Assembly: GCA_016932895.1 (NCBI GenBank)
Contig: JAFGCA010000709.1
Coordinates: 1-10,603, forward strand
DNA from: Sedimentisphaerales bacterium
Lineage (GTDB): Bacteria > Planctomycetota > Phycisphaerae > Sedimentisphaerales > SG8-4
Reading direction: 5' to 3'
DNA length: 10,603 nucleotides
Shown here: positions 1 through 7,095 of the stretch, piece by piece
How positions within the stretch are numbered: the first letter of the stretch is position 1
Layout: every line of letters begins with the position of its first letter
Program-made: the position numbers and the translations under genes
Notes under the pieces: generated by a model
What the model saw: the letters and a program-made list of their open reading frames with translations, nothing else
Database searches by the model: none
Told to the model about the DNA's origin: nothing

Positions 1-2093
1 AGGGCAAGAACGTCATCGGTCTTTGGCTGGGCGTCTCGTGGTCGATTTTTCCGCCGTACAAGACCAAAGACCGACCGCAGACGCCGATCGTCCTGGCGCA
101 GGCCGAGATCGAGATGCCGGGCGGCAACACAATGCAGATCGTCACGGACGATAGCTGGCGCATCCATCCGAGCCCCAACACCTTGCTCGGCGTCTGGGAC
201 TTCATGCACTTCGGAGGCGAACACTACGACGCCAACGAGGAAATCCCCGGTTGGTGCACGGTCGACTTCGACGACTCGTCCTGGGACTCCGCGTGCGTCT
301 ATTCGCCGGAGTTGGTTGTCTCGGCTGAGATGATCGAGCCGAACCGGCGCATCAAAGAGATTCGCCCGATCGGCATCGAAGAGGTCAAGCCGAACGTGTA
401 TCGTGTCGATTTAGGCGTCACCGTCACCGGCTCCCTCGAAGCGGACGTTTGCGGCAAGCCCGGCGACACCATCGAATTCAAGTTCTCCGAGCGCTCGACG
501 CAGGAGATGACGCATCGCCTCCACAGCCGGTACATCATCGGGCCGAGCGGCAAAGGAACGTTTCGCAATCGCTTCAACTATTTCACCGGCCGATGGGTGC
601 AGATCGAGGGGCTGAAATACAAGCCGGAAGCGAAGGACATTCGCGCATGTCTCATTCGCACGGACTACGCCCGCGCCGCCGGCTTCGAGTGCTCCAATGA
701 TCTGCTCAACTGGATCTACGACACGACGCTCTGGACCTTTGAAGATCTCTCGCTGGGCGGTTACATCGTCGATTGCGCCCACCGCGAGCGGATGGGCTAT
801 GGCGGCGACGCCCACGCCACCACCGAGTGCGGCCTGAACAACTACAACCTCGGGGCGTTCTATACGAAATGGAGCCAGGACTGGCGCGACGTGCAGGGGG
901 GCGGAACCGCCTGGGGCACCGGCGCCGAGGCCGCCGTCGAAGAGACCGTCGAAAGCGGCAACCTGCCCTATACGGCCCCGACCTACTGGGGCGGCGGCGG
1001 GCCCGGTTGGAGCGGCTTCTGCGTCACTCTGCCCTGGGAGCTCTACGAACGCTATGGCGACACGCGCATCCTCGGAATCAACTTCCAGACCATCCGGCGC
1101 TGGCTGGCCTTCCTGGAGACCAAGGCCACCGACGACATTCTCCGCCGCTGGGGCGGCCAGTGGGACTTTCTCGGCGACTGGCTCTGGCCCGGCGCCAAGG
1201 GCGTCAACGGCGATACGCGCGAGACGCTCTTTTTCAACAACTGCTATTGGCTTTTCAACCTCCAGACGGCTGCGAAGATCGCCGACGTGCTCGGCAGCAA
1301 GGACATCGCGGACAAATACCGCACCCGCGCCGACCAGGTCCGCAAGGCCGTCCACAACGAGTTTTTCATCCCGGGCGTCAACAGCTACGTCAACGGTTTC
1401 CAGGCGTACCTGGCCATTGCACTCCTGGTGGACCTGCCGCCCGCCGACGTGCGACCGGCGATCGAGAGGCGGCTCGAAGAAGAGATCTTGATCCGACGCA
1501 AGGGCCACATCCACGCCGGCATCACCGGCGGCGCATTCCTCTACAAAACGCTGCTCGCCCTCGACCGGCAGGATCTGCTCTTTACGATGGCGAACAAGGA
1601 CACATATCCCGGCTGGGGCGACATGCGGCGTCACGGCGCCACGACGATCTATGAATCCTGGGATATGGACAACTCCCTGTGCCACAGCTCGTACCTGTAC
1701 ATCGGCACCTGGTTCATCGAGGGCCTGGCCGGCATCAAGTCCGACCTGAAGAATCCGGGCTTCAAGCACTTCATCCTCAAGCCGGGCGTCGTGGACGACC
1801 GCTCTCTCACATGGGTCAAGGCCCACCACGATTGCATCCACGGCCGCATCGTGAGCAACTGGAGCATCGACAAGGACCGACTCCTGACCGTGCAGGTCAC
1901 GGTCCCGTCCAACACCACGGCCACCCTCTACCTGCCGACCACGGACGAGAAAACCGTCGTCGAAAGCGGCCAACCGCTCGCAAAGGCCAAAGGTGTCCGG
2001 CCCGCACATTCCGAAGCCGGCCACCTGAAGATCGAACTCCAGCCCGGCGCCTACACCTTCAAGTCGAGCCTCGTGGGGCTGGGCAGGCTGTGA
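1..2093 (+). CDS. GH78 alpha-L-rhamnosidase, 5' end cut off by window
   Basis: This is an inverting glycoside hydrolase that removes terminal alpha-L-rhamnose from glycans or glycosides. The frame is open to the left edge (first full codon at 3), and the 37 residues before the ATG at 114 already read as a rhamnosidase N-terminal domain (GKNVIGLWLGVSW, then LAQAEIEM and DDSWR). The ATG at 114 is therefore internal and the true start lies outside; at least 696 residues are visible. Domains in order are the N-terminal beta-sandwich, a concanavalin-like domain, the six-hairpin catalytic barrel from about 690, and a C-terminal beta domain from about 1755 (PGFKHFILKPG). The catalytic signature DCAHRERMGYGGD at 771-809 places Asp 771, Glu 786 and Asp 807 with the same spacing as the acidic triad of Bacillus RhaB. 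The Glu at 1653, in TTIYESWD, is the likely general base. Localisation cannot be judged because the N-terminus is missing. A co-directional gene follows after 106 nt. Confidence 0.93.
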   Translation, partial: GKNVIGLWLGVSWSIFPPYKTKDRPQTPIVLAQAEIEMPGGNTMQIVTDDSWRIHPSPNTLLGVWDFMHFGGEHYDANEEIPGWCTVDFDDSSWDSACVYSPELVVSAEMIEPNRRIKEIRPIGIEEVKPNVYRVDLGVTVTGSLEADVCGKPGDTIEFKFSERSTQEMTHRLHSRYIIGPSGKGTFRNRFNYFTGRWVQIEGLKYKPEAKDIRACLIRTDYARAAGFECSNDLLNWIYDTTLWTFEDLSLGGYIVDCAHRERMGYGGDAHATTECGLNNYNLGAFYTKWSQDWRDVQGGGTAWGTGAEAAVEETVESGNLPYTAPTYWGGGGPGWSGFCVTLPWELYERYGDTRILGINFQTIRRWLAFLETKATDDILRRWGGQWDFLGDWLWPGAKGVNGDTRETLFFNNCYWLFNLQTAAKIADVLGSKDIADKYRTRADQVRKAVHNEFFIPGVNSYVNGFQAYLAIALLVDLPPADVRPAIERRLEEEILIRRKGHIHAGITGGAFLYKTLLALDRQDLLFTMANKDTYPGWGDMRRHGATTIYESWDMDNSLCHSSYLYIGTWFIEGLAGIKSDLKNPGFKHFILKPGVVDDRSLTWVKAHHDCIHGRIVSNWSIDKDRLLTVQVTVPSNTTATLYLPTTDEKTVVESGQPLAKAKGVRPAHSEAGHLKIELQPGAYTFKSSLVGLGRL

Positions 2094-2187
2094 GTGACAT
2101 CCCCGATCAGAGAGCAAGGACGAAACGATAAGCTCAACGTAAACGCGTACAGACGAAACCGCCAAGTGAATCGCACTGACTTGAGTT

Positions 2188-2194
2188 AGGGAGG
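2188..2194 (+). promoter_or_regulatory. Shine-Dalgarno site of the Tat-signal gene
   Basis: AGGGAGG lies 5 nt before the ATG at 2200. It is a strong ribosome binding site and fixes that start. Confidence 0.7.
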
Positions 2195-2199
2195 CTATT

Positions 2200-3762
2200 A
2201 TGACTGCGAAGAGGTCGACAGGTGACAATGGAACGTTGGGTGCGGGGCTGAGCCGGCGGGGGTTCCTGGGCGGGCTTGGTGCGGTGGCGGCAACGAGTGG
2301 TTTGAGCGAGGGCGTCTCCCCGGCTGTTGGGACGGCAGCGGGTGCGCGGGCTGTCGCGGGGCGACCCCTGCCGAAGGGGCGGGCCCTGCGGGTGCAGCCG
2401 GCGTTGATGTACAGTCTGGAGCAGCCGCGCGAGAAGACGAGCTGGCGCAGCTACGGCGGCTTGCGTGCGGAGCAGGACGTTACGGCCGAGGTCAATCGGA
2501 TCAACACCGAACTGGGCCGGTTCGAGAGCAAGGCGGAATTCCCGGTCGAGATGCTGCCCCTGGCGCGGATACGCAACGAGCAGGAGGCCAAGAAAGTCGC
2601 GGCGTCCGACGCCGATGCGATTCTGCTCTACGCCGCCTCGGGCTGGACGAACCTTGTCAACGCCGTGGCGTCGTCCCAGGCGCCGATGGTCATGTTCATT
2701 CGCCACAAGTCGGGCCCGTTTTACCTGTGGTATGAGATCGCGCATTGGCGCTTTCTGCGGCAAAACGGCGACACCGTTGCGGTGACAAGTGCCGACACGC
2801 AGGACATTGTTGTGGACGAGTACGATGAGTTGCTTTGGCGGCTGCGAGCTCTGTACGGGCTCGCCAACGCCCGGGGGACGAAGGTGCTCGCCATCGGCGG
2901 ACTGGTGGCGTATAGCGAGCCGGCGCAAACGAACGGCCCCGTCTGCGCCAAGGAGGTATGGGGCTACGAGATCGAGAGCATCACCGAGAAGCAGTTCGCC
3001 GAGCGTCTGGCCAAAGCCCGCGGCGATGCGGAATTCATGGCGGAGGCCAAGCGCCGGGCCGAGGAACTGCTCGCGACGCCAAATGTTACCCTGAAGACGC
3101 AGCGCAAGTTCGTCGTCAATTCGTTCGCGGCGCTGGGCGTGTGCGAGCAGTTAATGGCCGAGACGGGGGCCTCGAATTTCGGTTTCGGTCGGTGCATGGG
3201 CCGCGAAGTGATCGAGATGCTGGATACCCCGCCTTGCCTGGTATTGAGCCTCGCCAACGACGCGGGCTACACGGCCTATTGCCACACCGACTTGTCGCAC
3301 ACATTTCCCGGCGTCCTGATGCGCTGGATCGCGAGCCGCCCGACGTTCGTGTGCAACTCGCATTTCCCGCATGACGGGATATTCACCGTCGCCCACTGCG
3401 CTGCGCCGCGCATGATGAACGGCACCGACTACGAGCCGGCCACGATCATGACGCATTACGAATCCGATTACGGCGCCGCCTGCCGGGTCGAATACCGCAA
3501 GGGCCAGGCCGTCACCGTCGTTGTCCCGAATCTGCACTGCACGAAGTGGCAGGGCTTTCGCGGGACCGTCATCGAGTCGCCGGCCTTCCCGGCCTGTCGC
3601 TCCCAGATCGAGATCGCTGTCGACGGCGACTGGCGGCGCCTGCTCGCCGAGATGGAAGGCTTCCACACCCAGATCATCTACGGCGACTACCTCCGCGAAA
3701 TCGCCTACGCTTTGAAAAAGCTCGGCAAGGTCGAATGGCAATGCTATAGCGACACCGCCTGA
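2200..3762 (+). CDS. Tat-exported protein with L-fucose/L-arabinose isomerase-like C-terminal half
   Basis: The 520-aa protein opens with a twin-arginine signal, SRRGFLGGLGAVAATSG (Arg19-Arg20 followed by a weakly hydrophobic stretch), so it is probably exported folded across the inner membrane. The C-terminal half resembles the sugar isomerase fold of the FucI/AraA type. TAYCHTDLSHTFPGVLMRW (Asp364) and TVAHCAAP (His399) match the usual metal-site strand and following turn in pattern. HCTKWQGFRG (His446) and FHTQIIYGDYLREIAYAL (His489) match the late His and YGD region. I could not assign every metal ligand, so activity is unproven; it may be a binding or regulatory relative. The start is supported by AGGGAGG 5 nt upstream. 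It lies 106 nt after the GH78 gene on the same strand, which fits a rhamnose or deoxy-sugar context, but cytosolic isomerases normally lack export signals. An export-dependent paralogue of unknown substrate is my best reading. Confidence 0.6.
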   Translation: MTAKRSTGDNGTLGAGLSRRGFLGGLGAVAATSGLSEGVSPAVGTAAGARAVAGRPLPKGRALRVQPALMYSLEQPREKTSWRSYGGLRAEQDVTAEVNRINTELGRFESKAEFPVEMLPLARIRNEQEAKKVAASDADAILLYAASGWTNLVNAVASSQAPMVMFIRHKSGPFYLWYEIAHWRFLRQNGDTVAVTSADTQDIVVDEYDELLWRLRALYGLANARGTKVLAIGGLVAYSEPAQTNGPVCAKEVWGYEIESITEKQFAERLAKARGDAEFMAEAKRRAEELLATPNVTLKTQRKFVVNSFAALGVCEQLMAETGASNFGFGRCMGREVIEMLDTPPCLVLSLANDAGYTAYCHTDLSHTFPGVLMRWIASRPTFVCNSHFPHDGIFTVAHCAAPRMMNGTDYEPATIMTHYESDYGAACRVEYRKGQAVTVVVPNLHCTKWQGFRGTVIESPAFPACRSQIEIAVDGDWRRLLAEMEGFHTQIIYGDYLREIAYALKKLGKVEWQCYSDTA

Positions 3763-3844
3763 AACGCCGCACCGGTTGCCGCGCGATCCATCATCGAAGA
3801 CCCTGGGGAAAGCGCATGCGGGTTCATGTTTCTTTCGTTGTGTC

Positions 3845-3874
3845 TTGTCATACCACGCGTACCTTTGGTATGCT
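3845..3874 (+). promoter_or_regulatory. Candidate sigma-70-type promoter of the five-gene unit
   Basis: TTGTCA (3845-3850), an 18-nt spacer and TATGCT (3869-3874) form a moderate match to -35/-10 boxes, about 70 nt before the ATG at 3945. An inverted repeat, ATACCA (3850-3855) and TGGTAT (3866-3871), overlaps both boxes and could be an operator or chance. The rest of the 3763-3944 gap shows no gene and no clear terminator. Confidence 0.35.
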
Positions 3875-3944
3875 GATGCGATTGTGTGCAAGCGTTGCAT
3901 TTGACGTTCAGAAGACACGGTAGCAGATAGTCCGACAGGAGCCT

Positions 3945-4433
3945 ATGGCCGACTGGGAAATCAACAAGCCGCTGGGGCAGTGCTGGGGCAGCGGGCGAAC
4001 GATTGAGGATGGGCAAGAGTATTTCGGCGCCCTCGTGGAGACCGAACAGGGGCTCGAACGCCGGGATTTCAGTGTCGAATACTGGGAAAGCGACAAGCCC
4101 GGGGTCTTTTGTTTCTGGAAGACGCGGCTGGCGACTTCCGACCAGAAGAAGGAGCTTTTCGTCGATGACGAGATGCTCATGGCCTTTTTCGAGCGTCTGG
4201 CCGGCGAGAGCGATCCGGAAAAGGTGAATTTCCGCTTCGTTCTGGCGCTGGTGCTCATGCGAAAGCGCCGCCTCAAATACGATGCGACCAAGACGGAGGG
4301 GGAGCAGGAAATCTGGTCGCTGCGCGTGACGGGGGCCAAGGAAACCGTGGAAGTTGTCAATCCGCACCTGGATGAGGAGCAGATCGAACAGCTTTCTTCG
4401 CAGATCGGACAGATTTTGCAGACGGACCTGTGA
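3945..4433 (+). CDS. Conserved-looking 162-aa protein of unrecognised family
   Basis: I do not recognise a named family. The protein is soluble, with no signal peptide or membrane segment. The first 60 residues form a compact, beta-looking module rich in Trp, Gly and Tyr, with only two cysteines: Cys13 in GQCWGSGR and Cys56 in VFCFWKTRL, too few for a zinc ribbon on its own. The middle (about 75-115) looks helical, with DDEMLMAFFERLAGE and FVLALVLMRKRRLKY, and the C-terminus ends in an acidic helix. Base composition and codon use look like the neighbours. AGGAG at 3937-3941 precedes the ATG by only 3 nt. The stop is 3 nt from the start of the lipoprotein gene, so the two are very probably translated together. 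Being the first gene of a tight unit argues for a real gene; its function is unknown. Confidence 0.8.
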   Translation: MADWEINKPLGQCWGSGRTIEDGQEYFGALVETEQGLERRDFSVEYWESDKPGVFCFWKTRLATSDQKKELFVDDEMLMAFFERLAGESDPEKVNFRFVLALVLMRKRRLKYDATKTEGEQEIWSLRVTGAKETVEVVNPHLDEEQIEQLSSQIGQILQTDL

Positions 4434-4436
4434 GGT

Positions 4437-5318
4437 ATGAGACACGTACGTGCTGACAAGCAGTGCTGGATGTGGGTCGCTCTGATCGGGGCCCTGGCAG
4501 GGGGATGTGTTTCGCAGGGTCCGGCGTCTCTGCCCGTTTGTCCGGGTAAAGCGAACGTCGAGGAGGCCCTGTCGACGCTGGCGGCGCAGGCCGAGAAGGC
4601 GACTTCTTTCCGCGTCAGCAGCGGGCAGTGCCTACTGACCTATCATTCCCCCGAAGACGGGAAACAGAAACGCAACAACCTGTTCTTGAAGCTCTGGTTC
4701 AACCCGCCCCGCGAGATCTACGTCCAGGTCACGATTGCCGCTGATCCCACGGCGATCATCGTGGGATCCAACGACGAGCGGTTCTGGCTCTCGCTTCGGC
4801 CGAAAGAGATGAGCAGCTACTACGAGGGCCAATGGAGTCAGGTGCGGGGCTTTGACGGGCTCATGATCAGCCCGATGATTCTGCTTGAGGCGTTCGGGAT
4901 TGTGGCGACGGAATCGGATGTGCCCGGTGGGCCGGTCTGGTCGTTGAAGAACAAGGGGCCCTTCGATATCCTGACCCGGTGCGACGAGGCCGGCAGACCC
5001 ACTCAGCGGGTATATGTGCACGCCTGTGATTATCGCGTGCGCAAGATCGAGTATTTCAACGAGCACGGAGACGTCGTGGCGACCACCGCGATGGCCGACT
5101 ATAAGCAGGTCGGGGAGGAATTCTCTGTCCCGGCGCAGATCAAGGCCACACTCACCGGGCCCGACGGACTGAAAGACTCCATGGAAATCGAGCTGAGCTC
5201 CATGGGCGCTCGCGAAATCAGTCAAGCACAGCGGGATCGCATGTTTGTTCCCCGCGGCCGGGAGAGAGCGGAACACGTTTATCGCTATGAAGACGGCCGA
5301 TGGGTGCCCGAATCCTGA
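4437..5318 (+). CDS. Predicted lipoprotein, possibly LolA-like
   Basis: The 293-aa protein starts with a basic n-region, a hydrophobic stretch (WVALIGAL) and a lipobox-like AGGC ending at Cys24, so it is probably lipid-anchored in the cell envelope. Ala at -3 of the lipobox is less usual than Leu. The mature part alternates beta strands (TSFRVSSGQCLLTYHS, EIYVQVTIAADPTAIIVG, RFWLSLRP, IEYFNEHGDVVATTAMADY) and ends with MFVPRGRERAEHVYRYEDG. This strand pattern, with a substrate-like outer surface, recalls LolA/LppX-type lipoprotein-handling folds, but the match is by eye only and not to a sure motif. GAGGT directly abuts the ATG, so translation probably relies on coupling with the gene 3 nt upstream. 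The in-frame ATG at 4470 is rejected as a start because it would remove the charged n-region. A role in envelope lipid or lipoprotein transport is an inference. Confidence 0.75.
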   Translation: MRHVRADKQCWMWVALIGALAGGCVSQGPASLPVCPGKANVEEALSTLAAQAEKATSFRVSSGQCLLTYHSPEDGKQKRNNLFLKLWFNPPREIYVQVTIAADPTAIIVGSNDERFWLSLRPKEMSSYYEGQWSQVRGFDGLMISPMILLEAFGIVATESDVPGGPVWSLKNKGPFDILTRCDEAGRPTQRVYVHACDYRVRKIEYFNEHGDVVATTAMADYKQVGEEFSVPAQIKATLTGPDGLKDSMEIELSSMGAREISQAQRDRMFVPRGRERAEHVYRYEDGRWVPES

Positions 5319-5370
5319 AGAACAAATGCGGGCTCAGGAAGCTCGCGCAGGGAGATTGTGAGCCTTACGA

Positions 5371-6291
5371 ATGAGTAGACCCGGATTGCAGGACAGAATC
5401 AGAGATGGCGTTTTTCTGCTGGACGGCGCGATGGGGACGCAACTGTTTGCCCGGGGCGTTGAGCCGGGCACGTGCAATGACGCTCTGAATGTGGAGTCCC
5501 CCGACGTGGTTCGGGCCATCCATCAGGCGTACCGGGAAGCCGGCAGCGACGCGGTCATCACGAACACGTTCGGTGCAAACCGCTATGCCCTGTCGCGTCA
5601 CGGACACGCCGAGCGGGTGCGCGAGATCAACCGGGCCGGGGCCGAGATCGCCCGGGAGGCGGCCGGTGACGAAGGCTATGTGCTGGGAGACGTCGGACCG
5701 ACCGGCGATTTTTTGCAGCCTCTGGGAACTCTGCGCCCGGAAGAGCTCGGGGAGGCCTTCGTGCAACAGGCACAAGGTCTGCTGGATGGTGGCGTGGATG
5801 GATTTATTGTGGAGACGATGACGGCGCTGGATGAGCTTGAGGTTGCCGTCAACGCCGTCACGTCGGTAGCGGGGGACCTGCCGGTCTTTTCCTCCATGTC
5901 GTTCGATAAAGGCGGCGCGGGCTTTCGCACGATGATGGGCGTGGATGTCGCCTCGGCGGTGGCAAGAATGGGATCGCTCGGCGTGGCGGGCGTGGGCTTC
6001 AACTGCGGGACCGCATCGCTGGCCGAGTACGTCGAGCTGGCGCAGGAATACGCCGCTGCGTTGCAGTCCGGCGGCCAGGATGTCGTCCTGTTTGCCGAGC
6101 CGAATGCCGGCAAGCCCGAGCTGGTCGATGGCCAGGCCGTTTACAGGGTCACGCCCGAAGAATTCGCCGCGGCCATCGAGAAGATCGCGGCCGCTGGTTT
6201 CCGGGTCGTCGGCGGCTGCTGTGGCACCGCCCCCGCCTACATCGAGGCGGTGGCCAGGGGATTGAGGCAATCCAGCCGAGGTGACACATGA
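5371..6291 (+). CDS. Stand-alone homocysteine S-methyltransferase domain protein
   Basis: The 306-aa protein transfers a methyl group to homocysteine to form methionine, in the cytosol. It has the family opening motif LLDGAMGTQL near residue 17, ITNTFGANRYAL, GDVGPTGDFL, and the zinc-thiolate ligands Cys212 (GFNCGT), Cys283 and Cys284 (GGCCGT). Their spacing is close to that of the MetH N-terminal domain. The length matches a single-domain enzyme: no folate-binding, cobalamin-binding or activation domain follows in the window. It could use S-methylmethionine or betaine, or act as the homocysteine half of a split MetH with a separate corrinoid protein. An in-frame stop at 5359 leaves the ATG at 5371 as the first possible start. 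The ribosome site is weak: AGGGAG ends 16 nt upstream. It follows the lipoprotein gene by 52 nt, and its stop overlaps the next start as ATGA. Confidence 0.9.
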   Translation: MSRPGLQDRIRDGVFLLDGAMGTQLFARGVEPGTCNDALNVESPDVVRAIHQAYREAGSDAVITNTFGANRYALSRHGHAERVREINRAGAEIAREAAGDEGYVLGDVGPTGDFLQPLGTLRPEELGEAFVQQAQGLLDGGVDGFIVETMTALDELEVAVNAVTSVAGDLPVFSSMSFDKGGAGFRTMMGVDVASAVARMGSLGVAGVGFNCGTASLAEYVELAQEYAAALQSGGQDVVLFAEPNAGKPELVDGQAVYRVTPEEFAAAIEKIAAAGFRVVGGCCGTAPAYIEAVARGLRQSSRGDT

Positions 6292-6632
6292 TCTCCCTTG
6301 ATTCCTGGGAAGGTGAGCCATCGGAGGTTGCCTTGTTGCGGCGATGCAAAGAGGCGATCAGGCGGGTCGTCCCGGATGCAGACGTGATTCTGTATGGTTC
6401 TCGGGCCCGGGGGCAAGCCCACGAGCACTCCGATTATGACATTCTGATCGTGGTGAACGGGCCGGTGGACATGGCTCTCAGAGAGGAGATTTTATCTGCG
6501 GTCTATCCTCTCGAACTCGACACGGGGGCGTTATTGACACTGTTGACCTACGACAAGCGGCAGTGGAACTCGCCTCTGTATTGCGCCATGCCGTTCCACA
6601 AAAACGTCGAACGCGAGGGGATACTCCTGTGA
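6288..6632 (+). CDS. MNT-type nucleotidyltransferase, putative antitoxin
   Basis: The 114-aa minimal nucleotidyltransferase has the core motif GSRARGQAHEHSDYD at residues 37-51. Gly37-Ser38 hold the nucleotide phosphates, Asp49 and Asp51 are the metal-binding pair, and Asp78 in LELDTG is the probable third carboxylate. All key residues are present, so it may be active. In characterised MntA/HepT systems such proteins AMPylate the HEPN partner and act as antitoxin; whether that holds here is an inference. GAGGTGA at 6278-6284 is a good ribosome site. The ATG overlaps the stop of the methyltransferase gene (ATGA), and its own stop overlaps the start of the HEPN gene (GTGA), so all three should be co-translated. 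Antitoxin-first order is the usual layout of these pairs. Confidence 0.88.
   Translation: MISLDSWEGEPSEVALLRRCKEAIRRVVPDADVILYGSRARGQAHEHSDYDILIVVNGPVDMALREEILSAVYPLELDTGALLTLLTYDKRQWNSPLYCAMPFHKNVEREGILL
6615..6620 (+). promoter_or_regulatory. Shine-Dalgarno site of the HEPN gene
   Basis: GAGGGG lies 8 nt before the GTG at 6629. Together with the GTGA overlap, it supports a GTG start over the upstream in-frame ATG at 6563, which would overlap the MNT gene by 70 nt. Confidence 0.6.
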
Positions 6633-7024
6633 ACGAGGCGGAACGTGCGCTAATCGCCTATCGCATGGAACGCGCGCACGAGACGATCATAGAGGCCGCG
6701 ATACTCTGTGATGCGGGACACGTGAACGCACACGTCAATCGCCTCTACTATGCCTGTTTCTACGCAGTGTCGGCCTTGCTGCTGACAAAGGGATTTTCCA
6801 CGAGCAAGCACGGACATCTGCGTTCCCTGTTGCACCGTGAGTGTGTAAAAACAGGACTGCTTCCCGAAGAATTGGGCCGGTTCTTTGACCTGCTCTTCGA
6901 TAGTCGCCAGGCAGGTGACTACGCGGACTTTGTTCAGTTCAAAGCCGAGGAAGTCACCGACTGGCTGGATCGGACGCGGGCATTCGTTGGCCAGGTTGAG
7001 CAACTGATTTCAAGACTCTCGTAG
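6629..7024 (+). CDS. HEPN-domain protein, partner of the MNT protein
   Basis: The 131-aa, all-helical protein starts at GTG. It carries the common HEPN signatures: HVNRLYYACFYAVSALLLTKG (helix 2, Asn37-Arg38), STSKHGHLRSLL (about 57-68), and LLFDSRQAGDYADF (Arg93, Asp97, Tyr98). HEPN toxins that cut RNA carry Arg-x4-6-His; here Arg38 is followed by Cys and aromatic residues and no histidine, and the only nearby Arg and His (65 and 69) are one residue too close. It also lacks the RX4HXY motif of AMPylated HepT. It may therefore be a non-catalytic binding partner of the nucleotidyltransferase, or a toxin acting in another way. It is the last gene of the unit; a 71-nt gap with no clear terminator separates it from waaA, which runs toward it. 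Confidence 0.85.
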   Translation: MNEAERALIAYRMERAHETIIEAAILCDAGHVNAHVNRLYYACFYAVSALLLTKGFSTSKHGHLRSLLHRECVKTGLLPEELGRFFDLLFDSRQAGDYADFVQFKAEEVTDWLDRTRAFVGQVEQLISRLS

Positions 7025-7095
7025 ACGGTCCCAAACGGGTAATGCGGAACAACGTCTTGGGCATAGGAAGAACACACCCGAATGTGATGGACGGA

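Noticed and set aside
411..2228. 605-aa minus-strand open frame
   Set aside because: Antisense shadow of the GH78 gene, with low-complexity composition and no recognisable domain.
2134..2928. 264-aa minus-strand open frame
   Set aside because: Antisense to the start of the Tat-signal gene; Arg- and Pro-rich, with no motif.
5332..5364. GGCTCA / TGAGCC inverted repeat before the methyltransferase gene as a terminator or riboswitch
   Set aside because: A 6-bp stem with a 21-nt loop and no T-run or known riboswitch core; probably chance.
6563..6628. Upstream ATG as start of the HEPN gene
   Set aside because: It would overlap the MNT gene by 70 nt and add an unrelated Arg-rich lead; GAGGGG plus the GTGA overlap favour GTG at 6629.
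7025..7095. Possible bidirectional terminator between the convergent HEPN and waaA genes
   Set aside because: Only a 5-bp CCCAA/TTGGG pairing without a T-run; too weak to call.
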